Below, in pieces: positions 23,540 through 36,800 of a DNA stretch of 64,000 nt. Numbering within the stretch: the first letter of the stretch is position 1; each line of letters starts with the position of its first letter. The position numbers were made by a program, and so were the translations under genes. The notes under the pieces are model-generated. The model worked only from the letters and a program-made list of their open reading frames with translations, was not told the DNA's origin and did no database searches. Source of the stretch: Hofstenia miamia (taxonomy: Eukaryota > Xenacoelomorpha > Acoela); assembly GCA_004352715.1 (NCBI GenBank), contig SCFE01000009.1:3023407-3087406 (forward strand), read 5' to 3'.

Positions 23540-24072
23540 TTATTCATTAATGCAAAAATTCAGCTTATTCATGCCTTAGTCTTAAGTCATCTAAATTATG
23601 CTTGCATATTATACACCGGAATTGACACACATTAGGTCAGAAAATTTGAAATACAACACTTAGGCAGTATGAAGCAAAAACGATCAGTTTACGATGAATT
23701 CAAAGAAACTTTTCGAAGCCAATAATGACAATTCATAAAACATCTTTATGTACGTTCTACAAAGTTCTTTAAGAAATCGTTCCTTATAATTCAACAAATT
23801 TCTCGAATTTAAAACTCCAAATTTTCATTGTAAATACATTTTAGTTATAAGGCAAGCAAAATCGAAGAAAAAACAAATGCAAAATTCTTTTATTAATACC
23901 TTAATCTGTCTTTGGAATGAATTGCCTTCAGAAATTAAGAAATCCAAGTCTATAAAAACCCTTAAAATTAATAAACACAATTATATAAATCGCATAGGCC
24001 TGAATTGTTTCCAATATAACTGGAGAGATTTCAAATTTTTTAACGCTGACTATAGCACGAAAAGAAATTGAA
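23540..24072 (+). mobile_element. LINE ORF2 C-terminal fragment
   Basis: Plus-strand segments LINAKIQLIHALVLSHLNYA, CLWNELPSEIKKSKSIKTLK and WRDFKFFNADYSTKRN (stop at about 24069) are the C-terminal part of a non-LTR element ORF2. They match the copies at 19.1 kb and 28.6 kb. Several frame changes lie between the blocks. Forty-odd bases downstream is a TA-repeat. The copy is 5'-truncated and dead. Confidence 0.75.
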
Positions 24073-24109
24073 ATACCGTGATTTAAGTGTAATTAATATT
24101 TTCTTGCAA

Positions 24110-24115
<6 letters not shown>

Positions 24116-24153
<38 letters not shown>
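24116..24153. repeat. (TA)n microsatellite
   Basis: TA dinucleotide run at the 3' end of the LINE fragment. Confidence 0.9.
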
Positions 24154-24155
<2 letters not shown>

Positions 24156-25190
24156 TGTGCGTGTATATTTTAGACGCACCTTTGTACTTTGACCAATATT
24201 TATATTGTTAAATTTAGTACAAAATATAGTTTCTTCTTCTTTTATATGGAGCAGGTGAGTTTGTATATTCTGATATAGTAAGCTAGTTCGTAGAGTCAAT
24301 AGTGGCAGAGCAATAGGGTTCTGAAATGTGTGAATTAATATTGTCGAATTGCAATGGAAATTCGCGAATTGATATTAAAATCCTCCTAATAATATTTAGT
24401 ATTTTAAAATATATTTTTATTGGAGGGCAGAGCAGGGTATTAAAGAAGGCCCTGGGCAGAGTTAAGAAACTCAACAGAATGCTGCTATGTAATAAGACTA
24501 TAATTCACAGTGTAGTGGCTTTTTAACAAATATATGTCTAACTATGCAGCTTACAGGTAATCATGGGTTGTGCTAATTGCCAAAATTCATGCAACAAAAT
24601 TTTTCAAATCTATATGGTATCAGTTACAAATGTTATACCATTCTTAATAGTCGCCACTAGCAATCTTCAAATATGGAAAGTTTTAAAGAAAAATTTTTCA
24701 TGTCGGGTAGCCAAATTTTGTGGATTCCACAACATGTCTGAGGACAATTTAATTTCACTAGTCAATTATATACTATAAACAAAGTTGATTTTAATTGTCA
24801 AATATTTCTGTGAATTCCACAAAGAGCGATTTATTAAGAACATTGAAACTTACATTACAATATTAATAACAGAATATGTGCTATATTCTCTTTTAAGTGA
24901 CTATATTCTATGCATTAATGTAGTTATAATTTTGAGAAAAACTTTATCACTAACAATATTGTATACAGTGGACTACATTTGATTCCAATACTTTTCTTAT
25001 AAACAGTGCATCTTTGTCTTGGGGAAGAGTGGCTTGTGCTAATGAGAGACAAGACAATACGGTAGATTAATGGAAAAATGTGGTGTACAGTGATGAAATT
25101 CAAGTGAAAAGCAAACCGAATAGAATTATTTTTATTATCCATATTGCCCCATACATTCAATTTTATGATCTCCTGGAAATCTCAGATTAA
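24154..25190. other. Stretch without recognised genes
   Basis: Short overlapping open frames exist on both strands (for example 24563-24778 and 24326-24526). None has a domain or splice context that I can defend. Confidence 0.4.
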
Positions 25191-25199
25191 CGAAGTTGT

Positions 25200-26130
25200 C
25201 TCCAAGGCAGAGACGAACTACTTTTCTTATACAAAGTTCTCACTGACATTTCAAATGCAGCCAAAGTTAAAAATAAAATAGAAGATCACTGAGGAATACA
25301 AGCCCAAACAGCTATTCGTCATTCCCCAACACAAACAGAAGCCTCGCCAGGATTAACTACTTCCACTTCTTCTTCTAGATCAAAACTTTGATCCTCCGCA
25401 GTTCGTTCACCAAAAATCCCAAGAAATCGTCAGCCACGTAAATTAAGAGAAAACACTGATCTCCTCGTCGTTGGCACTTCTTTGCACAGAGATCTATGAG
25501 CACCCAGGCTTATAAAAGGATCAAATGTAGCTGTACATTCTGATCCTGGCAGTTCAATCGATGAGCTCACAGCCGTCTTTCAACTCTACCCAAAAGAAAA
25601 CTCTATAAAGAGAGTCATGGTTTCAGTTGGAAAAAATGACATTATGTAGAAGGAAGATAATTTCAGATAAGTTTGAATCTTTAGTTTTTAGAATTAAGCA
25701 GAAGTTCAGCTCAGCTTCTATTTTTATTGGTGAAGTTGCTCCCGTCCCTTTTTGTTACTCTTACACTAGTAAAGCTGAAGAACTAAACCAGAAATTATTC
25801 AATTATTCTGTTTTTAACAATTACAAATATTTATAATTCAACTTAAGCCTATTTTGCGTGATGGAATACAATTTTCAAAGCTCGCTACACTACCCTGGAA
25901 CGCTCAATCAAGGACTTCTACGACCGGCAAAGCCGACGGTATACCGAGGTACTTTCATGCTACTGCGCCACGGCAATCAATATCGAGGATCTCGCAATTG
26001 CCTAATCATTTTGTGCAGCCCGCCAGGTTATATTTAAATTATGCAGCAGCACTTACTTCACCAGCGCCACTTACACCCACCGAGGTTAAAAGACTCAGAA
26101 ACTTTTTAAGACTTCTAATCATGGTAACAT
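25200..26130 (+). pseudogene. LINE ORF1 with SGNH esterase-like segment, broken
   Basis: A serine/threonine-rich linker (TTSTSSSRS) is followed by DLLVVGTSLHRDL, SSIDELTAVFQLYPKENSI and VMVSVGKNDI. This pattern is the G-x-S block and the GxND block of SGNH hydrolases, which are known as the ORF1 esterase domain of CR1-type LINEs. The usual GDS is GTS here. A later block, LPNHFVQPARLYLNYAAALT at about 26000, is the C-terminal part. ORF1 proteins bind element RNA; the esterase may help membrane or vesicle contact. Stops after GKNDI and frame changes show that the copy is inactive. Confidence 0.55.
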
Positions 26131-26489
26131 TTCTAATACTTTCACTATCTATTAGGCTATGGCAAATTTTTCACTTAATGTACAAATTTAATTTTTCATA
26201 ATTTTAATTTCTGCAAATATAAAATGTAATATTACCTTTACAAATTCGTCTCAAAGCCATAAGTATTTAACTAATAATAAAACTCTTACAGCAATTAAAA
26301 TTTTCCGAACATATCATTGTCCCAAATTCTTTATAAGAATGATGAAGCTTTGTTTTTGCTATGCTGTTGTAATAAACATTCTTTTGTTAATTGCTGGTAT
26401 TGAGCTTAACCCGGGACCAACTTCTAATAAACAGATTTACGATTTTTCAGACTGTCTCTAAAAAATCCAATCAAGTGGCTCAACCAAGT

Positions 26490-27190
26490 ACATGCATATA
26501 AATTACCAGAACTTCTCTATTAAATACAATTCTTTTCGAAATTTTGTAGAAGATATTGGTAAAAATTTTGTTCTGGGTATCTCTGAAACCTGGCTAACAA
26601 ATGAAGATCAAACTTCTTTATGGGCAATTAACCAATCAAAATGCAGAATATTTCGTGCAGATCGAAGCCCTTCTCTACATTTTAACAAAACCAAAGGAGA
26701 CAAGGATTTCTAATTTCTAGCACGTTTAAGCCAGGATTAATATCTGAAATTAAGAGTAACGCCATTTTTGAAAGTCTTTGGGTTGAGATTATAAATCCTA
26801 ATTATAAAAAATATAAGCAATTAATAAACATATCTTACTGCCGGAATAAAACTTTCCCACATTGTTTTTTTCGAACAACTTGAAAACGGAACTACAACCG
26901 TTTTAAGCATTAATGATAATATCCTGTTAATTGGGGACTGGAATATTAATTTTCTAAGCATTAATGAGACACCTAAGCTACAAAACATTATTTCAACATT
27001 TAACATTTCAGAAATTAATCAAACCATTCCTTCTAGGATTAATCTTACTAGTGAAACACTTATTGACTATTTTTTAATATCTCAAAGCGCAACTTCATAT
27101 GACTATATCTGCTCTGAATTTCCTTTTTCCGATCATTGTCTTATAATCTCATATCACAAAACTGATATTAGGCCATTGAAACCCAATAGA
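26490..27190 (+). pseudogene. LINE endonuclease (APE-type), broken
   Basis: The segment begins HINYQNFSIKYNSFRNFVED and contains GISETWLT (the E-T-W block around the catalytic glutamate), LIGDWNINFL (the D-x-N block), LIDYFLIS and PFSDHCLIISY (the S-D-H block). These are the signature motifs of apurinic endonuclease-like domains, which nick target DNA for target-primed reverse transcription. Frame changes occur near 26713 and 26880. Confidence 0.8.
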
Positions 27191-27689
27191 AACTGGGAAA
27201 AATTAGAGAGAGATCAAAAGAAAAAATTGAACTTCTTAAATGTTGCTTGAAAAATGAAACCTGGAATTCTGTATTTTCCTCAACTACACCTAATCAAATG
27301 CTTGAAAATTTCACAAAAATTTCGAAATTTTACTTAGATATTTGCAGTCCTGAGAAGAAAATTATCATTCTATTTCTTTTAATAGACAAAAACTAAACCT
27401 TGGATAAACTCTACATGCATTGAACTTATTTCGGAAAAAAGGGAATGCTGGCAAATTTATTTAGCTTTTAAAACTGAAAAAAGTCATACTGCTTACTAAA
27501 AAGCACTTAATCTATGAAACATCGAACTTAGAAATGCATGTAATCGTTTTGCAAGATTAGAATACAAAAATATAAGTTCTCAAAGAAGGAAATGAGAATA
27601 TATTAACAAACTCCTAAATAGAAAAACTATCGTCATATAATAATAATTGAGAAAAAGTGTTGATAATAACGAATATACAGCAATTGAAT

Positions 27690-28060
27690 GTTTAGATTTT
27701 TTAAAGCGTTTAATTCTATTGACCATGATATTTTACTAGCAAAACTTAAACAATTATAATTTTCTACTCAAAGCTTGGCTCTTTTATCTAACTATTTAAG
27801 TAATCGAAAACAATGAGCTAGACTCAATGAAACTTATTCAAATTGGATTGAAATCAAAAGAGGTGTTCCACAGGGAACAATTCTAGAATCCTTGCTTTTT
27901 AACGTATGTCAATGACCTACGTAATTACACTGATTGTCATGTTATTCAATACGCTGATGACACTATGTTATCTTATTCTAAGAAATCGATTGAAAATGTA
28001 GTCAAAATAATTGAAGAAAATTGTACTCAAGTATCTCACTACTTTGCCGCACTAAAATTG
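27690..28060 (+). pseudogene. LINE reverse transcriptase core, broken
   Basis: Readable motifs are NSIDHDILLAKL (motif A with the catalytic Asp), RGVPQGTILESLLFN followed after a shift by VNDL (motif B), and IQYADDTMLSYS (motif C, the YADD catalytic box). The thumb region follows only in part. Stops and single-base shifts rule out activity. Confidence 0.8.
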
Positions 28061-28355
28061 CGGCAAATTTCCTAAAGAAATTTAATAAGCAGTTGAAATG
28101 TTCAATGAAGCTTGCAACGAACAAATATTCTGTTAATAATAATACTGAATACAAAACATTGAGTAAAAACTTCATAAATCCTCAATGCCTAATTCATATA
28201 AATGTATTAACAACATTGTGTAGGATCGTAAACAATATTAATCCCTACAATAAGATAAATTTTCCTAATCTCGGAAAAATGCCTCACCTAAACATACAAC
28301 TCGAAATATGAAACCAATTCTATGTAAAAAGAGAATTATGAAAAATTCATTTATT

Positions 28356-28525
28356 GAGATAAGATAAGATAAGAGAATCTTTATTCAGATAAATGTTAAT
28401 AATTAAGTAACTGATAATTTATCTGAATAGTGTCATTAAATTCACAAAAACACATATATACAGTTCACATAAATTACAAAAGAAATCTTGCAGGCTATGG
28501 ATAAATTACTATAGTACTATTTTAA
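28356..28525 (-). mobile_element. Short retroelement 3' end inserted in the LINE, with (CTTAT)n tail
   Basis: The LINE ORF2 phrase MKNSFI is interrupted and resumes with NELISLKRWNDLP. The intervening segment of about 165 bp reads on the minus strand to AATAAAGATTCT followed by CTTAT repeats. That is the 3' end of a non-LTR element or SINE in the opposite orientation. It is a nested insertion and so younger than the LINE copy. Confidence 0.6.
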
Positions 28526-28985
28526 TAACGAGTTAATATCTCTAAAACGTTGGAATGATCTACCTAGTGAATTTAAGCTACTGAAACCATTGAAGATATT
28601 TAAGAAAAATGTCAAACTATATTTCTATAATTCTAGAAAGGAAATAATTGAATTCAAATGGAAGGGGTTTAAATTTTATAATCTAGATTATTCAACTAAC
28701 AGAAATTAAAACGCCATAGCCCAAGAGCGCAATATTTTATTTTGTAATGTATTTTGTTGTACATTTTTGACGCTTTCAGAGTTGCTATCAGTATATAATA
28801 TATTGCTAACGTAACCTCTGAATAAAGATTTTTTCGTCTAAGAAATTATTTGCACTGCGTATACTAAATGGTTACCTGGACGAAAATGAGTTATATAAAA
28901 GCATTCCTTGACATTTTGTTTCACTCTAGATTATGCATCTCTGGTGTTTGTATCTCAATGGTGAACTTCAACGTGTGCTCTAGAG

Positions 28986-29231
28986 CAGCGCTGCTCAAAC
29001 GTGAGCACTTGGCTACCGGGTAATTGTAATTTGTTTTGTTCATCAGAAATAATTTTTGGGTAAAGAATGATCAATCTGCTTTCCTAGCTAATAGACTGCT
29101 TGGTGGGCTTTTTGTGTATTTGTTAGAAAATTAATAACTTTGCTGTTGTCTTTTTTTCGCAAATTGACCAGCACGCCAAGGGAGGGAAGGTGCTCAGCCG
29201 GTGCACAGCAAAAAAAGTTTGAGTAGCATTG
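28986..29231. mobile_element. hAT-type MITE with perfect 8-bp target duplication
   Basis: The 246-bp element has ends CAGCGCTGCTCAAAC and, on the other strand, CAATGCTACTCAAAC, the CAGnG-nnCTCAAAC signature of hAT transposons. Identical 8-bp duplications CTCTAGAG flank it (28978-28985 and 29232-29239), matching the hAT preference for nTCTAGAn. It is non-coding and would need a transposase from elsewhere. Confidence 0.9.
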
Positions 29232-29239
29232 CTCTAGAG

Positions 29240-30490
29240 CGAAACTAATTAGCTCCAGTAGCAAGGAAAACGCTATAATAACAAATTTTAAAAACATTCT
29301 AAGTAATGCAAATCACCCAATATTATATTGTATCTGCCAAGTTGCAAAAAACTAAGCACCTTACACTGGAAGACACTGACGGGAAATTCGGAGGAAGCAA
29401 TTTATCCAATTTTTCGGTTCCTACTTGAATTTTTAAATTTTTATATACATGTATTACACAATTCAAAAGATTTATTTAACTAAATCATTCTATAAATTAA
29501 AACAACAAATGTTTAGAAAAAATTAAATCAAATAGAAAACGGCTATCCTACGTAAAAATTGCGAGAGTATTGTTTTCCAATACTCTCTAATTTAAGGAAA
29601 TAATTAAATATTGTTTATTGAATTGAAATTTCATGATCTCAAGCAGCACGTCATCAAAAATGTCGGCAGGTTTCATTAGAAACGAATTTGAAAATAAGTA
29701 TTATTTATGGGACATATTTTTCAAATACTTGTTGGCATTTAAGGAACTTGCGCACTTTGATAGAAAGGTTGTATTTTTGCCTAGTATAATTTTGATGAAA
29801 TATAAAAATACGAGATAACAACATATACTATAGGTTTCATAATGTTACACTCTGCATAGAAGCAACAAACATGGGCCAATTTTTAAATTCTATTTTGCTC
29901 CACTTAGCAACATATTTGCTTAATATAAGGAGGACCATAACTGATATAATACATTTATGCTGGACAGTATTTAATGGGGAAATTTTTTGGTATCAAGTTC
30001 TTAGTAACAGAAACAGTTGAATTCAGCATTGCATAATTTAGAATTTTTAAAGTAAGAAATTCTGAGAAATGTAACACGAAAATAATATGTCTTGTTATTA
30101 TTATTGCTAACGCAAACATTGATTTGATAGAAAGTTACTTAGATACATCATATTTGCCACAAGCATATAACAAAAGTAATTGTGATTGCAAAAACATTCT
30201 AATATAATAACACAGGTTGTAATTGCTAAAGCGAGCTCCTGTTGTTGTTGTGACGGCTAGTGCTTACAATAAATCATGAGAGCTTGCAGAGAGTACACGA
30301 TATATTTAACAACTTAACACGAGTGTACTAGTCCCTGGATTGGGGTTCCCAGAAAAGCCTTTCTAGAACAATTTATCCCAATTCCGAAATGAAGTCAAAA
30401 AATTTTCCTCAAAACAACTCACTGGCAAGTTTCTTACTGAGGCTCTATTAATGCATATTAAATTACAATTGTAAATATTTTAGTTTCAAT
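29240..30490. other. Stretch downstream of nischarin without recognised genes
   Basis: An ATG-less frame at 29633-29818 and others have no domain. The right part approaches the nischarin 3' UTR. Confidence 0.4.
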
Positions 30491-30496
30491 TTTATT
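30491..30496 (-). terminator. Candidate polyadenylation signal of nischarin
   Basis: AATAAA on the minus strand about 400 bp downstream of the nischarin stop codon. It is one of few hexamer matches in the expected place; the cleavage site is not defined. Confidence 0.4.
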
Positions 30497-30898
30497 CTTT
30501 ACAATTTCATTTAATTCAGTCCAAAATAACACTTTTACAATAAAATTATTTTGTCCTCTTATTGAAAAATTATAAACTTTTTTTCATTTAATCAGAAATA
30601 CTTGTTTTGTCATTTTTGCAAATTTAGAATTTTAATACGAAATACAATTACATGACTTCATCTAAATTGTTATATTTTTTTAGTGTGATTATATGAATAG
30701 CTTAAATTTTACGCTTGTGAGAAGCATCTCTATTATGTCTTTTACATAAAAGTTATAGTAATAACTCTAAGACAACTAAAAATAAAATCAATTCTATCCA
30801 ATGACAATATTTGATTAGAAAAATATAATTTAAAATATATGTACACTAACATTGAATTTATCAAAATAGCACCATTTGTCGAAAGAGGCAAACATAAA

Positions 30899-33800
30899 TT
30901 AATCTGTATTATAAATTACTTTCAGCGGGGATCCCGTTGCATCAGCAAACTGATTAGACAAAAGAAAAATAAAATGTTCTAAATCTTGTTTCCGGATGAA
31001 TTCCAGATCCACGCGACTCAATATATCAGTGGAGTGTAAATCATTATCACTGGTTCTTTGTTCTGTGAAATGACTGTCAAGTATGTTGATGCTGTTATCG
31101 TATTCACCTGAGTAGTCAATTTTCACATTAAAGCATACAGCGTTGTGCTTGGAATCTACCCTACAAAAACTAATCAAGCCAATTTCCACACTGTAGACGA
31201 TATCCATCTGAGTAGTTTGGACATTGTTCACTTGACAACAGTTTGTATCAAGTAGATACAAAGTTAGATCAACAAAAGCGACAACTGAGAACTTGTAGTA
31301 GCGGTCATTAAACTTTGCTTCAAGTAAAAGATTAACATAGCTAACATTGTGGACTTTACTGTTTTTATCACAGAAAGAGGTCATTTGCTGAGAAACCAAG
31401 TCGTAGTTTATTGGCTGAAGGAGTTGAAAATTTTCGCATATTAAAGAAAGTTTGGCAATAAAGCCAGTGATTTCGCGATTCTCAGAAGCTATAATAACAA
31501 GTTGAAGAACTTCATCCATAGTCAATATTTGAAATGATTGGTTTGTAAGTCCAGGTATAACATACTTTACATCGTTTAGCGGCAAAGTGAATCCTACAAA
31601 TAACGAATCCATTGCCTCTTCGAGAGTTGGAAAATTATAACTTGAAAATTGTTTGTGTTCGCCAGATATGCTGACTTCTAGATCTTGTTCAGCAGGCGCA
31701 TGATCTTGAAGAACATAAAAGTTTAAATTTGTTAAAAACAGTAAAGATAATGTAGGCAAAGAATTTCTACATCCTTCATAAGAAGCATAGCACCAAATCA
31801 TGTGCAATAACTGTTCATCTTCATAACTTTTTCGGATAATGTTTTTATGAAAAAAATCAATAAATGATGTGCAGTCAGCACGGCAAAGAGCCATAAAGCC
31901 TCTACTTAAGGAGAAAATCTGGGCACAGTTCTTGTTACAAGACAATATATGTTCCCATAATAGACAGGATGGATATTTACTGCTAATTTCATCTTGAATT
32001 CTATCATAAAATGAACCAACAGAATGCCTTTTTGAAATGTCAAGTTCACCTTTGTCAAGCAACTTCTGTGCCATTGAGAAAAAGTTCTTCAATTCTGCGC
32101 AAAACTGATTCAAATCTGCCAGTGCGTCCGAGTTCACGTGCTCCATATCACAGATGAAATTCAGTAACCTTGTTGCATCACTTCTTATCACAATCTGATC
32201 GTTCAGCGTAGTAATTAATGTCTTCAACAAAGAATATTTGTCGGGGGACAAAGTAGTCATGAAATTATCAAATATATTCACCCAGTCAACCTCCTCAGGA
32301 CTTTCAGTTAAACACATTATTAAACCACTTTTAACGAGCTTGACTAAATTGTTTTCCTGAAAATATTCAGTGGAAAGAGAAGAAGACTCCGTACTGCCTT
32401 CCTTAGCTTTCTCACGGAGGGTTAACAACCGATCATTACGACTTTCAGAACCCAATGACTTCGATCGAGAATTGATTGAATTAGACGAAAAATTAGCAAG
32501 TAAAGAAGTGGCATTGACACCTTTGATATCTTTTAAATGTTGTTTTACCAATCTCGCCTTTCGTAAAGCAACCAAAATACTGACAGTATCACTTTCCTTT
32601 TGAGTTGTGGGGATGAGATCCAAAGTAATTTCTTGCGATCGGTCGCCAAATAGCTCTAGGACTCTAGTCCTGTAGTCCAACAAAGTAGTGATTGGGTTAT
32701 TACCCAAATTCAAAAATTCCAAATAAGGCAATGACGTGATACACTGAATATCATCTAATTCACAAATCCTATTGCTACCTGCTTCAATGATTTCAATGCT
32801 AAATAACTTAGTGCACCCATACAGGTTAAAAAGCCGATTGCATGAGACATTCAAAATTTTAATATTCCCCACCTCAAGGTGAATATTCTCAAGCGACGTA
32901 ATGAGATTGTGCGATAAGTTGATTTCAATAAGACTTGAGAGTTTTGAGATATTTTGGATTTTAGTAATAAAGTTGTGGCTTAAGTCTAAATATTGAAGTT
33001 TTGTAGCAGTTGATAATGATTCATCAATTGCCTCAATGTTGTTTTTGCTGAGATTTAATCTCGTCAAATTACTCCACTCTGGGATAATATTTGAGTGAGA
33101 AGGGCACAGTATGTCGCCAATATTCGAAATGCACATATGGCAATGAAGATTTACTAGGCGCTCCGCTAAAAATGGAAAAGATTGTGGAGTGAACTTCGCA
33201 ATATTACAATTATAAAGCTGTAAGTGTGCAATAGATTTAAAAATGGTAAAATCAACTGTTAGTTCATGAGGAAGCCAATCACTAGACAAGATTCTCTGCT
33301 TACTTCCCTGAATTCTTAAAATTGTTAAGCAGAAACAAACGTCCAATAAATGACCTAAATCATAATCGGGCTCTAAAAATTCACTAGCATCAGGTTGCAA
33401 TGTCAACTTCATGCGTTCATAAATTGCATGAAGCTGGAGGAGAAAGAGTGTCACAAGAGACTTCTTTGAACTTAAGATTGCTTCACCAACCCTGTGATAA
33501 TGCCTGGAAAGAGAGTGAAGAATCCAGTTAAGTTCATACTTTTCAAACTCAAGGAAATGTGCAAATTCCGCTGGAATAACTGTAAAGGCATTGCATATCG
33601 ACCTCAGGTATTTTTCCAATTCTTCTTGTCGCTTAGCAATGAATTTGGATGATTGATTACCTAAGGAAAAAAATTAAATTTATGAACACTTACGTATGTA
33701 AGAAAATCAAATATATATGAGTACTATAGTTGTCACATTCTTTACAAGCGACCAAGGAAAAACCAGTATGCGAATTTATTGTTGAGCATTCAACACATGA

Positions 33801-36800
33801 TTTTACTACAATATGTAAGGCAGTTAAAGGCCTTGCACACGAAACCCAATTAGACTATGCATACTCCTCCACAATAACAGCTAAATTCCAAAATCAATGC
33901 CACAATTATGACTACTTAATTTGATACGGTTGAGAAGGTTTTTGGAATATGAAATAACTAACTTGGAATAATAATGCATAAGTGTTAAAAGTGATTTCCG
34001 ACAAACATCCCCACTGATACAATGAAATTATGAACTATTTTAGGGCTATGGAGTACATTGCATGATTGATTTAGAAAAGGGATGAGGCAGTTGTTTGAAC
34101 AGCAAGCCAAATTCCAGGAAAAAATAATTAAAAGCCGAATTCTGTACTGTGATTTGGAGTCATAGGTAACCTAAATTGTGATTGACTGATATGCAATGAA
34201 ATTGGAAAACAAATTATAAAATAATACCAAACGCATAAAATATTTATATATTCGACTAAGAATTTAGAGGACCTTTTGATCAATATAATTTTTCAATGAA
34301 TATCATAAACCATAATAAGATTCAATGAAACACATAAAATATAATAAGAAAAATATTATTTGCGCAACATCCTAAATAAGTTAATGTTAAATTTAGCATG
34401 CAATTGCCATAATTTAATATAAATTGAAAAATTACAGTTTAACCATGATTCATAAGACTGAATTAACGTGATATTAAAACAAAAAATGATTGAAAGTGTT
34501 TTATAAATATAATTGATTGTTCAAACCACATTATGACAATTACATTCAAACTACGTGTCAAAACAGAAAAATCACTTTCATTGTAATATTTGTAGTAATC
34601 AGTGTTGGGAATACAAACAAATGTCAATCTACATTAACAAATATATGGCTTAAAATGTCAAGGTGCAAAAGATTTTAAAATTCCATGAAAAAAGTCACGA
34701 TACACCAGTGGCGGTCCTTCCTTAGAAGCCAGGCCTCACCAATGTATAGCGATAAAATGCATGTAATGCAATTTAGGTTATACACTTCCTTAAGTTAAGC
34801 ACTTCAACTATAAAACTAACCATGATGAGGCCTGTGGAGTATTGTCTCAATTTTAACGCAAACGACTTAAGTTTCTGCTTCGTTGTGTAGATAAATTAAG
34901 ATTAACATTGCGCCATATTAGTTTTCGTTTGAGGCCACAATTATTTTGCCTCAATTCCGCGTTATTATTTTAGAGTAGGATACTAGGATGACAATTTCGA
35001 GTGTACATTTGCCGAGTGTTTTGCTGAATTTCCACGAGTGCGCTACGGACACAAATTTAAATACCTCAAATTTGTGTTTACACGATAGTGGGTAAATGGA
35101 AGGTAACTTTTCGTAGTGCTGCAACGACATCTAGCAGCATCCTATTTAATAATATCATAGCGACGAAATAATTTACTTACCTTTCATTTTGTTTACACGA
35201 GAGCGCAATCTCAGATAAAAAAAAATAAGTCATATTGCCATTCATTACAATGTCAAAATAAATCTTATAAAATTGTGAAATGAGTATGTTCATTTTCAGT
35301 ATATTTGTTTTTGAAACACTGGACTATTTTTTCGAATACTTCGGCACTAGCCTAGTCCTGATAATCTCCATATCTGATCTAGCCAAATTTTAATAATTGT
35401 TACGCAAGTATTTATAAATATTTTAGTTCAATCTGTTATAACTTGTAACACAAAATTGTTTTAAAAAATGTTTGTTTAATTGTATGGGCTCAACTGTGTT
35501 ACTAACATAATTTTTTATTATCGCATATATTGAATCTGAATTTAGAATACTTAGATTTTAATGTCTAAGATCGGTTATTGTGCATAATTCTTCATTTGAA
35601 AAAATATCAACCTGTTAAATTTATGAATAACAAACTATAACAACGAAATTGTCCATGCAATTTCATTTCATTGAAGTAGTGGTTTTCTGAATGCACATAA
35701 AACACTATCAATAACTATTAAATATTTTGAAACAGCGCCCAAAGGCATTGTTAGATAAAGGAGTTTCAATAATTTCCAAAATTTTGAATTTTTATTTGTA
35801 ATGATAAAAACGTTTATTTTATACTTTTAAGTGCCGAATAAACGCCCCTCCGCATGTTAAATTTTCGATTTTTTTCCAACCCCGGACCTTAGGACCCCAG
35901 GTTTATTATTTTTCATACATTTATTTTTCACAAAATTTTGCTGTCTTAGCACATACTATTGTATATATACAACTTGTACGCACATTTGTTAGCACCTCTC
36001 TTATAGTTGATATTTTCTAGTTTTTGCTAGTTTAAAGCAACTCTTAAACGTTGTGTTATATTCAAAAAATGTCGTTTTATCAATTTCTGGGTTAATGGGG
36101 GAAATTTTCACATTTTTCGAAATTCCAACCCCGTTTATTAAAAATTCAAAAAATTTTCCAACCTCCGTTTATTCGGCATCTGAGAGTAGTAATATAGACA
36201 TATTAATTCTATTGAGGTCTAAACAATTATGTATGGCGAAAGCCTTTGAACATTTTCAATTCTTAGTTTTCAAGCTGTCTTTTAATTTTTTTTGAAAATC
36301 GGAATAGCTATGCGCAAATGCATTTATATTTATGGAATTTATTCAATTTATTTGTTGATCTTTCCTAAAATTATTTTATCTTTCTGAGAAAAGTGGAATT
36401 TGGAAGATTGGGCATTACTTAGCACTGTTAAGATATTGTTATACAGCTATCCCTCGAGATATGCGATTTCAAGTTCTGCGAATTTCAAGTTATGCTGTAA
36501 AAATATTAGCGATAATCCTTCAAGTTATGCGTGGGGAAATTTTTAAATGAATTTAATGAGAGAAAACCCAATAAACATAGGAGAGATGGCAGGTTGCTCT
36601 CTTTCGCAACCAGAGAGTACATGTACTAGATTATTACTATTACAATATAAATGAAGCATCAATAGTAAGAATAACAAAAACTAAATTAAACAAAACAGTT
36701 TAAATGCTTCAAATGCGTTCTAATCTAGTTACCCGACTAATCAACATCATTATAATTCTAATACTGTACATTGAGAGATTCTGTGAGTCCGTATTCGCTC

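Larger units (their letters stand above)
25190..28840 (+). mobile_element. CR1-like LINE, nearly full length but broken
   Basis: In order this copy has an ORF1 (about 25200-26130), an APE-type endonuclease (about 26490-27190), a reverse transcriptase (about 27690-28060), a post-RT C-terminus (28530-28707) and a 3' UTR ending near 28835 with AATAAA. All frames carry stops or shifts. Sequence between endonuclease and reverse transcriptase is partly lost. About 165 bp of foreign sequence interrupts the 3' part. Other fragments of the same family in this window lie at 8.2, 16.2, 18.4-19.3 and 23.5 kb. Confidence 0.85.

Noticed and set aside
32370-32603. Plus-strand open frame of 77 codons
   Set aside because: It is the antisense shadow of the nischarin coding exon and has no domain.
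34708-34760. CAGTGGCGGTCC, resembling a transposon tip
   Set aside because: No reverse-complement partner was found within several kilobases, so no element can be defined.
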